In this document: positions 1-7,653 of the stretch, piece after piece | How positions within the stretch are numbered: the stretch's first letter is position 1 | Layout: each line of letters begins with the position of its first letter | Origin: Lachnospiraceae bacterium | GTDB taxonomy: Bacteria; Bacillota; Clostridia; Lachnospirales; Lachnospiraceae | DNA: 12,793 nucleotides | Assembly: GCA_017483425.1 (NCBI GenBank) | Contig: JAFUWM010000383.1 | Location: 1-12,793, forward strand | Direction of reading: 5' to 3' | Notes under the pieces: generated by a model | Told to the model about the DNA's origin: nothing | Databases searched by the model: none | Seen by the model: only the letters and a program-made list of their open reading frames with translations | Made by a program: the position numbers and the translations under genes

Positions 1-146
1 CTCGTACTGTCAGTCGAGCAATCCTCTCCGACTACGATCTCATAATCAAAATCTGTCTGCTGTGAAAGCACTGAATCCAACGATTTTTGCAGATACTTCT
101 CATGATTATATGTGATGAACAAAACTGAAAGCACCGGTTCATTCAT
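1..146 (-). CDS. Glycosyltransferase family 2 protein, N-terminal fragment (runs off window)
   Basis: The first 48 codons of a GT-A fold glycosyltransferase are present; the rest lies beyond the left edge. The visible protein starts MNEPVLSVLFITYNHEKYLQ and continues through EIVVGEDCSTDST. This is the usual GT2 N-terminus: a beta strand, the TYNHEKYL turn, the SLDSVLSQ helix, then the nucleotide-binding strand ending in an acidic EDCSTD motif. The ATG at 146-144 overlaps the last 8 nt of the upstream ABC transporter gene (ATGAATGA), and AAGGAG lies 10 nt before it, so this start is well supported. It is the most distal visible gene of the glycan cluster and probably adds a sugar to the exported glycan. 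Donor and acceptor cannot be inferred from this fragment. Confidence 0.82.
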   Translation of the reverse strand, partial: MNEPVLSVLFITYNHEKYLQKSLDSVLSQQTDFDYEIVVGEDCSTDST

Positions 147-1920
147 CTGCCGTCTGCTCCTTAAGCATCTGTTCAAAGCTCTCTCTGTCCACAGGCTGCA
201 CGTTTCCGTTTTCCACTGAGAATATCTGATCGCAGTTTCTTATCGTTGTAAGCCTGTGAGCTATTATAAGCATGGTCTTCCGTCCATGAAGCGAATCTAT
301 CGCCTCCATCACGGCGCGTTCCGTCTCATTATCAAGTGCCGCGGTAGCTTCGTCAAGCACCAGGAACTCGGGATCCCCATACAGTGCCCTTGCAATCCCT
401 ATCCTCTGCCTCTGACCACCGGAAAGCCGGACACCTCTTTCACCTACCTTGGTATCGAGTCCCTCGGGAAGCGATCTGATAAAATCAGTAAGCTGTGCTT
501 CCCCCGCTGCTTCCCACACTTTCTCATCATCTATTGCTTCCCGCTCTATTCCAAACGCAATATTTTCCCTTATAGATTCATCTGACAGGAATATGGTCTG
601 GGGGATATACGCGAGACGTTTGGCCCATGTCATGGGGTATTCATGAACGTTCATCATCCCATATCTGACGCTTCCGCTCTTCGGGAAGAATATGCCAAGA
701 ATGACATCCGCAAGGGTGGACTTGCCGGATCCCGTAGTCCCTATGAGCCCCACAGAGCTTCCTGCCTTTATCTCAAAGGATACCTCATGCAGTACGTCCT
801 TTTCCGTATTCGGATAAGCAAAGCTGATCTTATCCGCAGCTATCATGTCCGCATTCGACAGATCGGGAGCGTCACTTTCATCCTTATACTCAATCTCCAG
901 CATATCTTCTGTTTCCTTAAGATCATGATATATGAGATCTATGGAAGGCATGAGAAAAGATATCCCGTTGAAGTAATTCGCTATCTTTCCCACGGATGGC
1001 AGCAGCTTGAATGCGGCAACCGCAAAAGCCGCCAGCTCCGGTACTATCGTATTCATATCCGTACCCGAAAGAGCTTTTGCTATCATCACGGCAAGTATTC
1101 CCGCCATACATACCATCTCGATCAGATACTTAGGCACTGCGCCGAAAAAATTAGTGTGGATAAGAGCATCCATTTTCTGCTCTCCCCCATAGGTAAATTT
1201 ATCGACAAAGTATTTTTCCCTGTGAAGTATCTTTATATCCTTGACTGCTCCCAAGGCCTCCTCTATAGCCTGATGCATGCGCCCGTCATATTCCTGATTT
1301 ATCTGTCCATAACGGTTTGCCCGCTTTCTGGTAAGCGCCATAAACACTCCTACGCTTATCACGAGTATGAGCGCGATGGAGACCGTCATCACGGGATCCG
1401 TAACCAGCAGATAAATAACGAGCAGACCTGACAGCATCAGCTCGGATATAAGGCTCAAAAACTGCAGGATAAGCTGGAACAGCCTCTCACTGTCAAGCAT
1501 GATATTTCGTATCATATCGGATGTATTGTGGTCGAGATGATATACATACGGTTTTTTCATATAGCAGTCAACAAGCCTTGATTCAACCTTTAACTGATTA
1601 TGATAGATAAAACCATACAGGAAATAATACATTGCGCTTAAATATACATTTTTAACGATATAGATTATAATGATCGCCGCAGCAAGGCCTACAAACATGC
1701 TCTGGGTATCGTAGAGCCCAAAAACATCCCTGAAGCTTTTCAGGAAGAAATTAGTCTCTATCTTTTCCGGAGTAGTAACGACCGTGGTAAGCGGCATAAA
1801 AAGGGACACCCCTAACAGCTCAAATATCGCTCCGATAAATATAGCTATCAGGAGTACGAACATACTCCGCTTTTGCTTTTTATTAAATATATATGATATT
1901 TCCGACAGAAGTTTTTTCAT
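139..1920 (-). CDS. ABC transporter, fused permease and ATPase (PglK/MsbA-like, candidate glycolipid flippase)
   Basis: This 593-residue half-transporter joins an exporter-type membrane domain (about residues 15-330, hydrophobic segments near 21-45, 76-100, 158-175, 178-196 and 265-310) to a C-terminal ATPase. The ATPase is complete: Walker A GTTGSGKST at 394-402, Q-loop Gln441, signature LSGGQ at 499-503, Walker B FLVLDE at 519-524, D-loop region AALD at 527-530 and switch His555. The N-terminal pattern and overall length resemble PglK, the lipid-linked oligosaccharide flippase, and MsbA-like exporters; this is family resemblance, not proof of substrate. It sits among glycosyltransferases, which favours flipping of a polyprenyl-linked glycan over drug or peptide export. 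Its ATG overlaps the upstream GT2 stop as ATGA. No strong Shine-Dalgarno is visible, only a purine-rich AAGAAGAAGA stretch, so coupled translation is likely. Such proteins work as homodimers in the cytoplasmic membrane. Confidence 0.9.
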   Translation of the reverse strand: MKKLLSEISYIFNKKQKRSMFVLLIAIFIGAIFELLGVSLFMPLTTVVTTPEKIETNFFLKSFRDVFGLYDTQSMFVGLAAAIIIIYIVKNVYLSAMYYFLYGFIYHNQLKVESRLVDCYMKKPYVYHLDHNTSDMIRNIMLDSERLFQLILQFLSLISELMLSGLLVIYLLVTDPVMTVSIALILVISVGVFMALTRKRANRYGQINQEYDGRMHQAIEEALGAVKDIKILHREKYFVDKFTYGGEQKMDALIHTNFFGAVPKYLIEMVCMAGILAVMIAKALSGTDMNTIVPELAAFAVAAFKLLPSVGKIANYFNGISFLMPSIDLIYHDLKETEDMLEIEYKDESDAPDLSNADMIAADKISFAYPNTEKDVLHEVSFEIKAGSSVGLIGTTGSGKSTLADVILGIFFPKSGSVRYGMMNVHEYPMTWAKRLAYIPQTIFLSDESIRENIAFGIEREAIDDEKVWEAAGEAQLTDFIRSLPEGLDTKVGERGVRLSGGQRQRIGIARALYGDPEFLVLDEATAALDNETERAVMEAIDSLHGRKTMLIIAHRLTTIRNCDQIFSVENGNVQPVDRESFEQMLKEQTADE

Positions 1921-2705
1921 ACTATCGATCTGAGTCTTCTTCTTAAAAGCAGGAGTTTTCTCCTGAACAGTATCCTTTTGCGGCGCTTTTCATCTACGTT
2001 TTTAAGCTCTTCAAATATTATCTCTTCCTGGATCTTTGTCTGCCCGTCTTTGTCCAGAGCCGACAGCCCAGCACCCTCGGTATATGCTGTACCAAATTCC
2101 CCTGTACAGTAAAATTCATGATCCCTCGCAAGCTTCAGCAGCAGCTCATAGTCTTCAAAAAGACTCCTTTTTTCGTTATATCCCCCCGCATTTCTAAGGG
2201 TCTCCGTCTTTACGATGTAATCCCTCATGATCGAATCCCATTTTCTGGTTATGAGCAGATCTTCATAAACATTGCCGTTCAGATAATATGAACCATTCTT
2301 TTTTTTAGTGCGCTGCTTTCCGTCAGAAGAAAAAAAGCTTGTGACGGAATAAGCTACTATATCTCCTCCCTTTTCTTCCTGAAGCGCCATTTCCAAAGCC
2401 AGCTTTTCCCTGTTGCAATAATGATCGTCGGCATCTATAAAGGTGACATATTCCGTATCCGCAAGTGAAAGTCCCAGATTCCTCGTATTGCTCACGCCGG
2501 AATTTTTCGGCTTGTAATGCGCCCTTACATCAGGATATCTTTTGGTCAGCCGGTCTATTACCGCACCGGAATCATCAGTTGATCCGTCGTCCACTATTAT
2601 TACCGCTGCCGGCTTGAAGGTCTGGCCTTCTATGCTTTCGATACATTTCCTCAGATATCCGGCTTTATTATAGTTGGGAACTATGACAGTAAGCCCTTCT
2701 GTCAT
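1917..2705 (-). CDS. Glycosyltransferase family 2 (soluble GT-A enzyme)
   Basis: This is a 262-residue inverting GT-A glycosyltransferase. It opens with TVIVPNYNKAGYLRKCIESI, has the nucleotide-binding IIVDDGSTDDS at 36-46, NSGVSNTRNLGL at 68-79, the metal-binding DAD at 91-93, and FEDYELLLKL at 183-192, which matches the ED catalytic-base region seen in many GT2 enzymes. The C-terminus (about 238-260) is very rich in Arg and Lys and has no membrane segment, which suggests peripheral contact with the inner membrane surface. The ATG at 2705 overlaps the acetyltransferase stop (ATGA) and has GAGGAG 8 nt upstream. The stop overlaps the ABC transporter start in the same way. It most likely adds one sugar to a lipid-linked glycan; the sugar is not predictable here. 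Confidence 0.9.
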   Translation of the reverse strand: MTEGLTVIVPNYNKAGYLRKCIESIEGQTFKPAAVIIVDDGSTDDSGAVIDRLTKRYPDVRAHYKPKNSGVSNTRNLGLSLADTEYVTFIDADDHYCNREKLALEMALQEEKGGDIVAYSVTSFFSSDGKQRTKKKNGSYYLNGNVYEDLLITRKWDSIMRDYIVKTETLRNAGGYNEKRSLFEDYELLLKLARDHEFYCTGEFGTAYTEGAGLSALDKDGQTKIQEEIIFEELKNVDEKRRKRILFRRKLLLLRRRLRSIV

Positions 2706-3379
2706 TTCAAAAACTCCTCTACATCCGAAAATCTGTCAATATTGGATCTGATCCACCGCTCGTCCTTCTCCCACCATTTATCCGCAAGAAGTTTTTTTAT
2801 CTGCTCTTCGTTAAATCTGTATTTTATCGTTTTGGCGGGCACGCCTACATTTATCGAATACGGCGGGACATCTTTCGTTACAAGGGCTCCCGTTCCGACA
2901 ACGGCTCCGTCGCCTATTTTCACCCCGCCCATTATGCGAACATCATTTCCAAGCCATACATCCGATCCTATCTGTGTGCGCCGTGACGGCATATCCTGAA
3001 ATCTGTTTTCCGTGACGTAGGTAAAGCCTGCTACATCCGTCGTCACATTAAAGGCCGGATGCAGAGCCACGAGCTTTTCCGTAGGATGAGAGCCTATGAT
3101 ATTTTTAACATCACTTCCTATGCTTGTGTATCTGCCTATATCCGCATCCGTAAGATCACAACCGCTCTGTACATAGGAGCCGTATCCCATAGTGCAGTTC
3201 TTTAAGAAAGCATCCTTACCTACATAGTTCCTTCCCTCAAGCTCTGTGCCTATGATATAGGATCTCTGTCTCATGATGCTGTGCGTTTTTAATTCTTTAT
3301 ATGCCCTGACCCACGGCCATATCCAGAAACGGTATAGTATTGATGCCGCCTCCGCGGCTTTTCGTTTAATAAATCTCAT
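2702..3379 (-). CDS. Left-handed beta-helix acyltransferase (CatB/Vat-like hexapeptide family)
   Basis: From the preferred ATG at 3379 the protein has 225 residues. Hexapeptide-repeat turns run from about residue 52 to 180, for example IGRYTSIGSD at 81-90 and IGSDVWLGNDVRIMGGVKIG at 137-156, then VVGTGALVTKDVPPYSINVG from 160. GSHPT at 96-100 holds the His expected as catalytic base in xenobiotic/CatB-type acetyltransferases. The closing GVPAKTIKYRF is typical of sugar O- or N-acetyltransferases in polysaccharide clusters. It probably acetylates a glycan sugar with acetyl-CoA, as a trimer in the cytoplasm. An upstream in-frame ATG at 3427 would add 16 residues (MGAYGGYDIG...) and overlap the GT4 gene by 49 nt. 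I prefer 3379 because it forms a TGATG stop-start junction with that gene. No clear Shine-Dalgarno serves either start. Confidence 0.86.
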   Translation of the reverse strand: MRFIKRKAAEAASILYRFWIWPWVRAYKELKTHSIMRQRSYIIGTELEGRNYVGKDAFLKNCTMGYGSYVQSGCDLTDADIGRYTSIGSDVKNIIGSHPTEKLVALHPAFNVTTDVAGFTYVTENRFQDMPSRRTQIGSDVWLGNDVRIMGGVKIGDGAVVGTGALVTKDVPPYSINVGVPAKTIKYRFNEEQIKKLLADKWWEKDERWIRSNIDRFSDVEEFLK

Positions 3380-4476
3380 CACCCTGTCCCAGTCAGCTCC
3401 GATATCGTATCCACCATATGCTCCCATGAAAACCTGGGCGCATCCTGCCTTATATATTCCGCAAAATCTACTGTCTTTTTTAATTCATAAAATCTCTGGA
3501 TTGCCTTTGAAAGCTCCTCCGGATCTCCGGGTTCGCAAAGCACACCTGTCTCGCCGTCAGTGACAACCTCCGGCAACCCTCCGACCGTTGTCGCGATAAC
3601 GGGCTTTTCAAATCCGAACGCTATCTGCGCTATCCCCGACTGGGTAGCGTCCAGATACGGCAGCACCACGGCATCACATCTCTCAAAAAACTCGCCGACT
3701 TCCCTGTCAGGAATATATCCGTCCTTTATGGATATCCTGTCGGTTAAATGCAGCTCGGATATCATATGCTCGTATTCAGCCTTCGCGCCGCCAAAATCTC
3801 CGACGATATTAAGATGAACGATCTCGGGTATGGAAGACATGGCCTGTATCAGAAGCTTCAGTCCTTTATAGGGTCTTACAAATCCGAAAAACAAAATAAC
3901 CGATGCCTGATCGACGGGAACAGCCCCGCTGTCTGTCTCAACCCTCTTAAACTCGCTGTATGTGGGATGCATATTGACACGGTATCTTGCGTCGGGAACT
4001 ATTGTTTTTAATTCATCCGCTTCCTTTGTCGAATGCAGTATGAAGAAATCTCCCCTTTTCAGCGTTTTTTTGGTAAGATAGCGGTCAAACGGAAATCTCT
4101 CATGGGGAAACACGTTGTGACAGATGAATAAGACCTTTGACTTCAGCCTTTTTGCAAGCATCTGATAGCAGGGGGCAAAGTAAGGGTGCCACCATTGTAT
4201 TACCGTAAGCCCGGGATCGATCTCATTGATATGCCGGGCGGTATTTTTGATGCTTTTGATACTTGCCGTATTCAGTATGAAATCAGTTTCATCAACCTTA
4301 AAGCTGTCATTACTGAAATCCCTCTGCTCCTTACGGAAAAGCAGCTTAGGATACTGCATGGAATAGGAGAGCATCGTTACATCATATCTCTCCCTCAATG
4401 CACGACAAAGCAGTCCGGTGTAATGACTTATCCCTCCCTTAAAGGGATATACCGGACCGATAAGGACGATCTTCAT
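3379..4476 (-). CDS. Glycosyltransferase family 4 (GT-B fold)
   Basis: From the ATG at 4476 this is a 365-residue retaining-type glycosyltransferase. The N-terminal Rossmann half begins MKIVLIGPVYPFKGGISHYT, with the glycine-rich acceptor loop GGISHY. A linker near residues 186-196 leads to the C-terminal half with VILFFGFVRPYKGLKLLIQA (193-212), LNIVGDF (222-228) and the donor-binding stretch PYLDATQSGIAQIAFGFEKP (273-292), followed by VIATTVGGLPEVV. The standard EX7E glutamate pair is not in its canonical form; the ATQSG version occurs in some GT4 subgroups. In-frame ATGs at 4554 and 4503 would overlap the preceding gene and add sequence unlike the family, so I chose 4476, 10 nt after that gene's stop. 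No good Shine-Dalgarno is present, which suggests reinitiation. Its role is probably glycan chain extension at the membrane; the donor sugar is unknown. Confidence 0.88.
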   Translation of the reverse strand: MKIVLIGPVYPFKGGISHYTGLLCRALRERYDVTMLSYSMQYPKLLFRKEQRDFSNDSFKVDETDFILNTASIKSIKNTARHINEIDPGLTVIQWWHPYFAPCYQMLAKRLKSKVLFICHNVFPHERFPFDRYLTKKTLKRGDFFILHSTKEADELKTIVPDARYRVNMHPTYSEFKRVETDSGAVPVDQASVILFFGFVRPYKGLKLLIQAMSSIPEIVHLNIVGDFGGAKAEYEHMISELHLTDRISIKDGYIPDREVGEFFERCDAVVLPYLDATQSGIAQIAFGFEKPVIATTVGGLPEVVTDGETGVLCEPGDPEELSKAIQRFYELKKTVDFAEYIRQDAPRFSWEHMVDTISELTGTG

Positions 4477-4486
4477 TCTGTTTTCG

Positions 4487-5455
4487 TCAGCTGTCTCCCG
4501 CATCCTTTTGTCCTGACTCTCCGGCCTCCATGCGGCGTACGCGGTACTGTACATCCTCCAGTATCTTTCTGTTAGCAGCGATGATATCTGCCTGAAGCCC
4601 CAGTATAAAGGTCATAAATCCTATGATTATCAACATGGTCGCGACAACAAGAGACTGGGTATGCCCGGCCCCGTTACCTCTGGCAAAAAAGACAAGGAAT
4701 CTGATGACATATGCCAGACCTATTGTAAAGGGTATAAGCCCGCAAATACTGAAAAAAGTTAACGGCCTGTACATAAGGAATGCCCTGACTATCGTGAGCA
4801 TGGATTTTTTGATATAGCTTCCCATACTGTGAAAAAGCCGGGACTTTCTAAGCTCCGGATTCGTCCTGACAGGAACTGACGTGATAGCCATTTTATTCCT
4901 GCCGGCCTGCACTATCGTCTCCAGAGTGTAAGTGTACTGATTTATAACGTTCAAATGCATTGCCGCGTCCTTGGAAAAAGCCCTGAAGCCTGACGGAGCA
5001 TCAGGTATATCCGTATCCGAAGCAAGGCGCACCACATAGCTCCCCAGATGCTGGAGCTTTTTCTTTAACGGAGAAAAATCCTTTATTTCATCTATCGGCC
5101 TCTCTCCTATGACTATCTCGGCCTTTCCGTCAAGTATGGGTCTTACCAGTTTTTCTATATCTTCTCCGCAATACTGGTTATCCGCGTCCGTATTCACTAT
5201 TATGTCTGCGCCGTTTCTGATACAGGCGTCAAGCCCTGCCATGAATCCTTTTGCAAGACCTTTATTCTGTGGAAAGCTTACCACGTAGTTCACGCCCCAG
5301 TCCCTTGCGACCTGTACCGTATCATCACTGCTGCCGTCATTTATTATCAGATACTCTATCTCATCTATCCCGTCTATATGTCTCGGCAATGCATCCAACG
5401 CTATCGTAAGTGTTTTTGCCTCATTGTAGCATGGTATCTGTATTATAAGCTTCAT
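4487..5455 (-). CDS. Membrane-anchored GT2 glycosyltransferase (DPM1-like, polyprenyl-phosphate type)
   Basis: The 322-residue protein has an N-terminal GT-A domain of the dolichol-phosphate mannosyltransferase-like group: IIQIPCYNEAKTL at the start, YLIINDGSSDDT at 35-46, GLAKGFMAGLDACI at 66-79, metal-binding DAD at 90-92 and SGFRAFSKDAAM at 155-166. Two C-terminal hydrophobic segments (about 231-256 and 268-290) anchor it in the membrane. A basic, acidic-ended tail follows. Such enzymes either make polyprenyl-phosphate-sugars or transfer sugars to lipid carriers. The ATG at 5455 has AGAGGA about 8 nt upstream and lies 18 nt after the gtrB-like stop. Unlike canonical GtrB it lacks the DADxQDPP string (it has DADNQY), so its donor or acceptor probably differs from its neighbour's. 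Confidence 0.88.
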   Translation of the reverse strand: MKLIIQIPCYNEAKTLTIALDALPRHIDGIDEIEYLIINDGSSDDTVQVARDWGVNYVVSFPQNKGLAKGFMAGLDACIRNGADIIVNTDADNQYCGEDIEKLVRPILDGKAEIVIGERPIDEIKDFSPLKKKLQHLGSYVVRLASDTDIPDAPSGFRAFSKDAAMHLNVINQYTYTLETIVQAGRNKMAITSVPVRTNPELRKSRLFHSMGSYIKKSMLTIVRAFLMYRPLTFFSICGLIPFTIGLAYVIRFLVFFARGNGAGHTQSLVVATMLIIIGFMTFILGLQADIIAANRKILEDVQYRVRRMEAGESGQKDAGDS

Positions 5456-5473
5456 CTGCCATTCCTCTTGCCT

Positions 5474-6427
5474 TTATGCTTTGTGGTCCTCGGAGGTTTT
5501 CCTCGCAATATATATGGGTCTCTGCTTCGTCTCAAGGTAAGTCTTCGCCAGATACTGGCCTATTATGCCCAGACAGAAAAGCTGAATACCCGCAACCAGC
5601 AGTATGATACATACCATGGATGACCATCCGCTTGTCGGATCGCCTATTATCAGCTTTTTCACAATGATGAAGATTATCCCGAGAAAAGCGACGGCCGCCA
5701 TGATTATCCCAAACCATGTGGCTATGGAAAGCGGCGCGGTAGAAAAACCTATGATCCCCTCCATTGCATAGCCGAAAAGCTTCCAGAATGACCACTTTGT
5801 CTCTCCTGCCACCCTTTCTACGTTCTCAAACTCTATCCATTTTGTATTAAAGCCTATCCAGCCGTAAATGCCCTTAGTGAAGCGGTTATACTCCTTCATA
5901 CTTACTATCGCATCCACCATACGACGGGTCATGATCCGGTAATCCCTTGCTCCATCCACTATATCCGCAGAGCTCATGCGGTTTATCAGCCTGTAAAATC
6001 TCCTTGCGAAAAAGGATCTTATTACGGGCTCGCCTTTTCTTGTCACCCGTCTCGTGGCCGCGGAATCATAGCCTTCCTCGATGACTGCCCTGTACATTTC
6101 CGGAAGCAGTGCCGGAGGATCCTGCATATCGGCATCCATAGTGACCGCATAGTCTCCTCTTGCGTTTTTTAGCCCTGCATACAGGGCTGCTTCCTTTCCA
6201 AAATTGCGACTGAACGACACAAATCTTACCCTGTCGTCTTTTTCCCTCAAGGACTCTATAGTCTGCAGCGTACCGTCTTTACTTCCGTCATCTATGAACA
6301 GATACTCAAAATCAAGACCATTCCACGCTTCCCGCATTTTGGACGCGGTTTCCGTGATAGCCTCATAAAAAAACGGTATGGCCTCCTGCTCGTTATAACA
6401 GGGCACAACCACGCTTATTAAACTCAT
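5474..6427 (-). CDS. GtrB-like polyprenyl-phosphate glycosyltransferase (GT2)
   Basis: This 317-residue protein fits the GtrB/YkoT/DPM1-like family that moves a sugar from a nucleotide donor to undecaprenyl phosphate on the cytoplasmic face. Seen in sequence: SVVVPCYNEQEAIPFFYEAI at 5-24, FIDDGSKDGT at 44-53, VSFSRNFGKEAALYAGL at 70-86, the hallmark DADMQDPP at 98-105, and the RDYRIMTRRMVDAI block at 161-174. Two C-terminal membrane segments (about 231-256 and 269-293) are followed by the family-typical GQYLAKTYLETKQRPIY. The ATG overlaps the trhP stop as TGATG and has GGGAGG 3 nt upstream, so initiation is strong as well as coupled. It marks the change from housekeeping to glycan genes. The partner GT-C enzyme or flippase that would use the lipid-linked sugar is not visible, except possibly the ABC transporter downstream. 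Confidence 0.92.
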   Translation of the reverse strand: MSLISVVVPCYNEQEAIPFFYEAITETASKMREAWNGLDFEYLFIDDGSKDGTLQTIESLREKDDRVRFVSFSRNFGKEAALYAGLKNARGDYAVTMDADMQDPPALLPEMYRAVIEEGYDSAATRRVTRKGEPVIRSFFARRFYRLINRMSSADIVDGARDYRIMTRRMVDAIVSMKEYNRFTKGIYGWIGFNTKWIEFENVERVAGETKWSFWKLFGYAMEGIIGFSTAPLSIATWFGIIMAAVAFLGIIFIIVKKLIIGDPTSGWSSMVCIILLVAGIQLFCLGIIGQYLAKTYLETKQRPIYIARKTSEDHKA

Positions 6428-7653
6428 CAGCCTCCCTTTCGCCTGAGTATGTCGTATTCCTCGGGAAATGCACTGAGCATTACCCTTACTTTCTGCCCCG
6501 GATGAGGCGCGCTCTCCTGGGCTTCCCCGTCCTCATTTATTATAGACTCCACGGTGCAGATAGTATTATCACCGCTGCGTCTCATTATCTCTATTTCTTC
6601 TCCTACGGAAAACTTATTTTTCTGCCGGAGAATGAACGATCCGTCCTCCGCTATATCTTCCGCATGTCCGAGATATGTATACTCTGTCACATAGGTATTG
6701 CTGTCGTATATCTGCGAACCGCTGTCAGGCTTCCCGAAATAAAACCCGGTGGTAAAATTCCTTGTGGTGCATTTTCCTATCTCTTCTTTATACCACTCCA
6801 GACGGTTCCTGTATCTTTCGGGAGATTCCAGATAGTCGGTTATCGCCGCTTTATATGTACGGGCTACGCATGCCACATACAGAGCCGTTTTCATCCTTCC
6901 CTCGATCTTAAAGGAATCTATACCCGCTTCTATAAGCTCAGGTATATGCTCTATCATGCACAGGTCTTTGCTGTTCATGATATAGGTGCCGCGCTCGTTT
7001 TCAAACACGGGAAAATACTCCCCCGGTCTGGTTTCCTCCTCTAAGGTATACTTCCACCTGCACGGATGAGTGCATTCTCCGCGGTTCGCATCCCTGCCTG
7101 TCAGATAGTTTGACAGCAGGCACCTTCCCGAATACGAAATACACATGGCTCCGTGTATGAAGCATTCCATTTCAAGCGATGCCGGTATTTTGGATCTTAT
7201 ATCCTTAAGCTCTTCAAGCGACAGCTCTCTCGCGGCAACGACCCGCTTTGCTCCCATATCCGCCCAGAAACGGTACGTCATGTAGTTCGTATTGTTCGCC
7301 TGTGTCGATATGTGCCTGTCTATCTCGGGGCATACTTCCTTTGCTATCGTATACATGCCGGGATCCGCTATAATAAACGCGTCCGGCTTCAACTCCTTCA
7401 TTTCCCCAAAATAACGGTAGGCTTCGTCTATGTCCTTATCATGCGCAAGGATATTTGCGGTCACATGAACCTTTGCGCCTCTCTCATGTGCGAAGCGTAT
7501 CCCCTCGGCCATCTCGTCCTTTGTAAAATTCTTTGCTTTTGCTCTTAGCGAAAAAGTCTCTCCGCCTATGTAAACGGCATCCGCCCCGTAGATCACGGCT
7601 GTCTTAAGCTCCTCTAATCCCTTGGCAGGGCACAGAAGTTCCGGTTTCTTCAT
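6427..7653 (-). CDS. trhP: Peptidase U32 family protein, tRNA U34 hydroxylase TrhP (YrrO/YegQ type)
   Basis: The protein has 408 residues from the ATG at 7653. It contains the N-terminal KPELLCPAKGLEELKTAVIY and YIGGETFSLRAKA blocks. The U32 signature is EMECFIHGAMCISYSGRC (161-178), followed by LTGRDANRGECTHPCRW, with Cys171, Cys178, Cys194 and Cys198 as likely iron-sulfur ligands. Next come FKIEGRMKTALYVA and a C-terminal U32_C beta domain (about 325-400). Members were named peptidases, but YegQ (E. coli) and YrrN/YrrO (B. subtilis) are known to be needed for prephenate-dependent 5-hydroxyuridine at tRNA wobble position 34. The adjacent trmR encodes the next enzyme, which strengthens this reading. 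An ATG at 7659 is also in frame; I chose 7653 because it overlaps the trmR stop as ATGA. Length fits YrrO. No separate YrrN-like partner is present, so one paralogue probably suffices. Confidence 0.9.
   Translation of the reverse strand: MKKPELLCPAKGLEELKTAVIYGADAVYIGGETFSLRAKAKNFTKDEMAEGIRFAHERGAKVHVTANILAHDKDIDEAYRYFGEMKELKPDAFIIADPGMYTIAKEVCPEIDRHISTQANNTNYMTYRFWADMGAKRVVAARELSLEELKDIRSKIPASLEMECFIHGAMCISYSGRCLLSNYLTGRDANRGECTHPCRWKYTLEEETRPGEYFPVFENERGTYIMNSKDLCMIEHIPELIEAGIDSFKIEGRMKTALYVACVARTYKAAITDYLESPERYRNRLEWYKEEIGKCTTRNFTTGFYFGKPDSGSQIYDSNTYVTEYTYLGHAEDIAEDGSFILRQKNKFSVGEEIEIMRRSGDNTICTVESIINEDGEAQESAPHPGQKVRVMLSAFPEEYDILRRKGG

Noticed and set aside
643..1431. Long plus-strand open frame (262 codons) opposite the ABC transporter gene
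   Set aside because: It lies fully antisense to a gene with complete ABC motifs, has no recognisable domain and has His/Arg/Tyr-rich composition typical of a shadow frame.
6502..7044. Plus-strand open frame (180 codons) opposite trhP
   Set aside because: It is antisense to the conserved U32 protein, with no domain and no gene neighbours on that strand.
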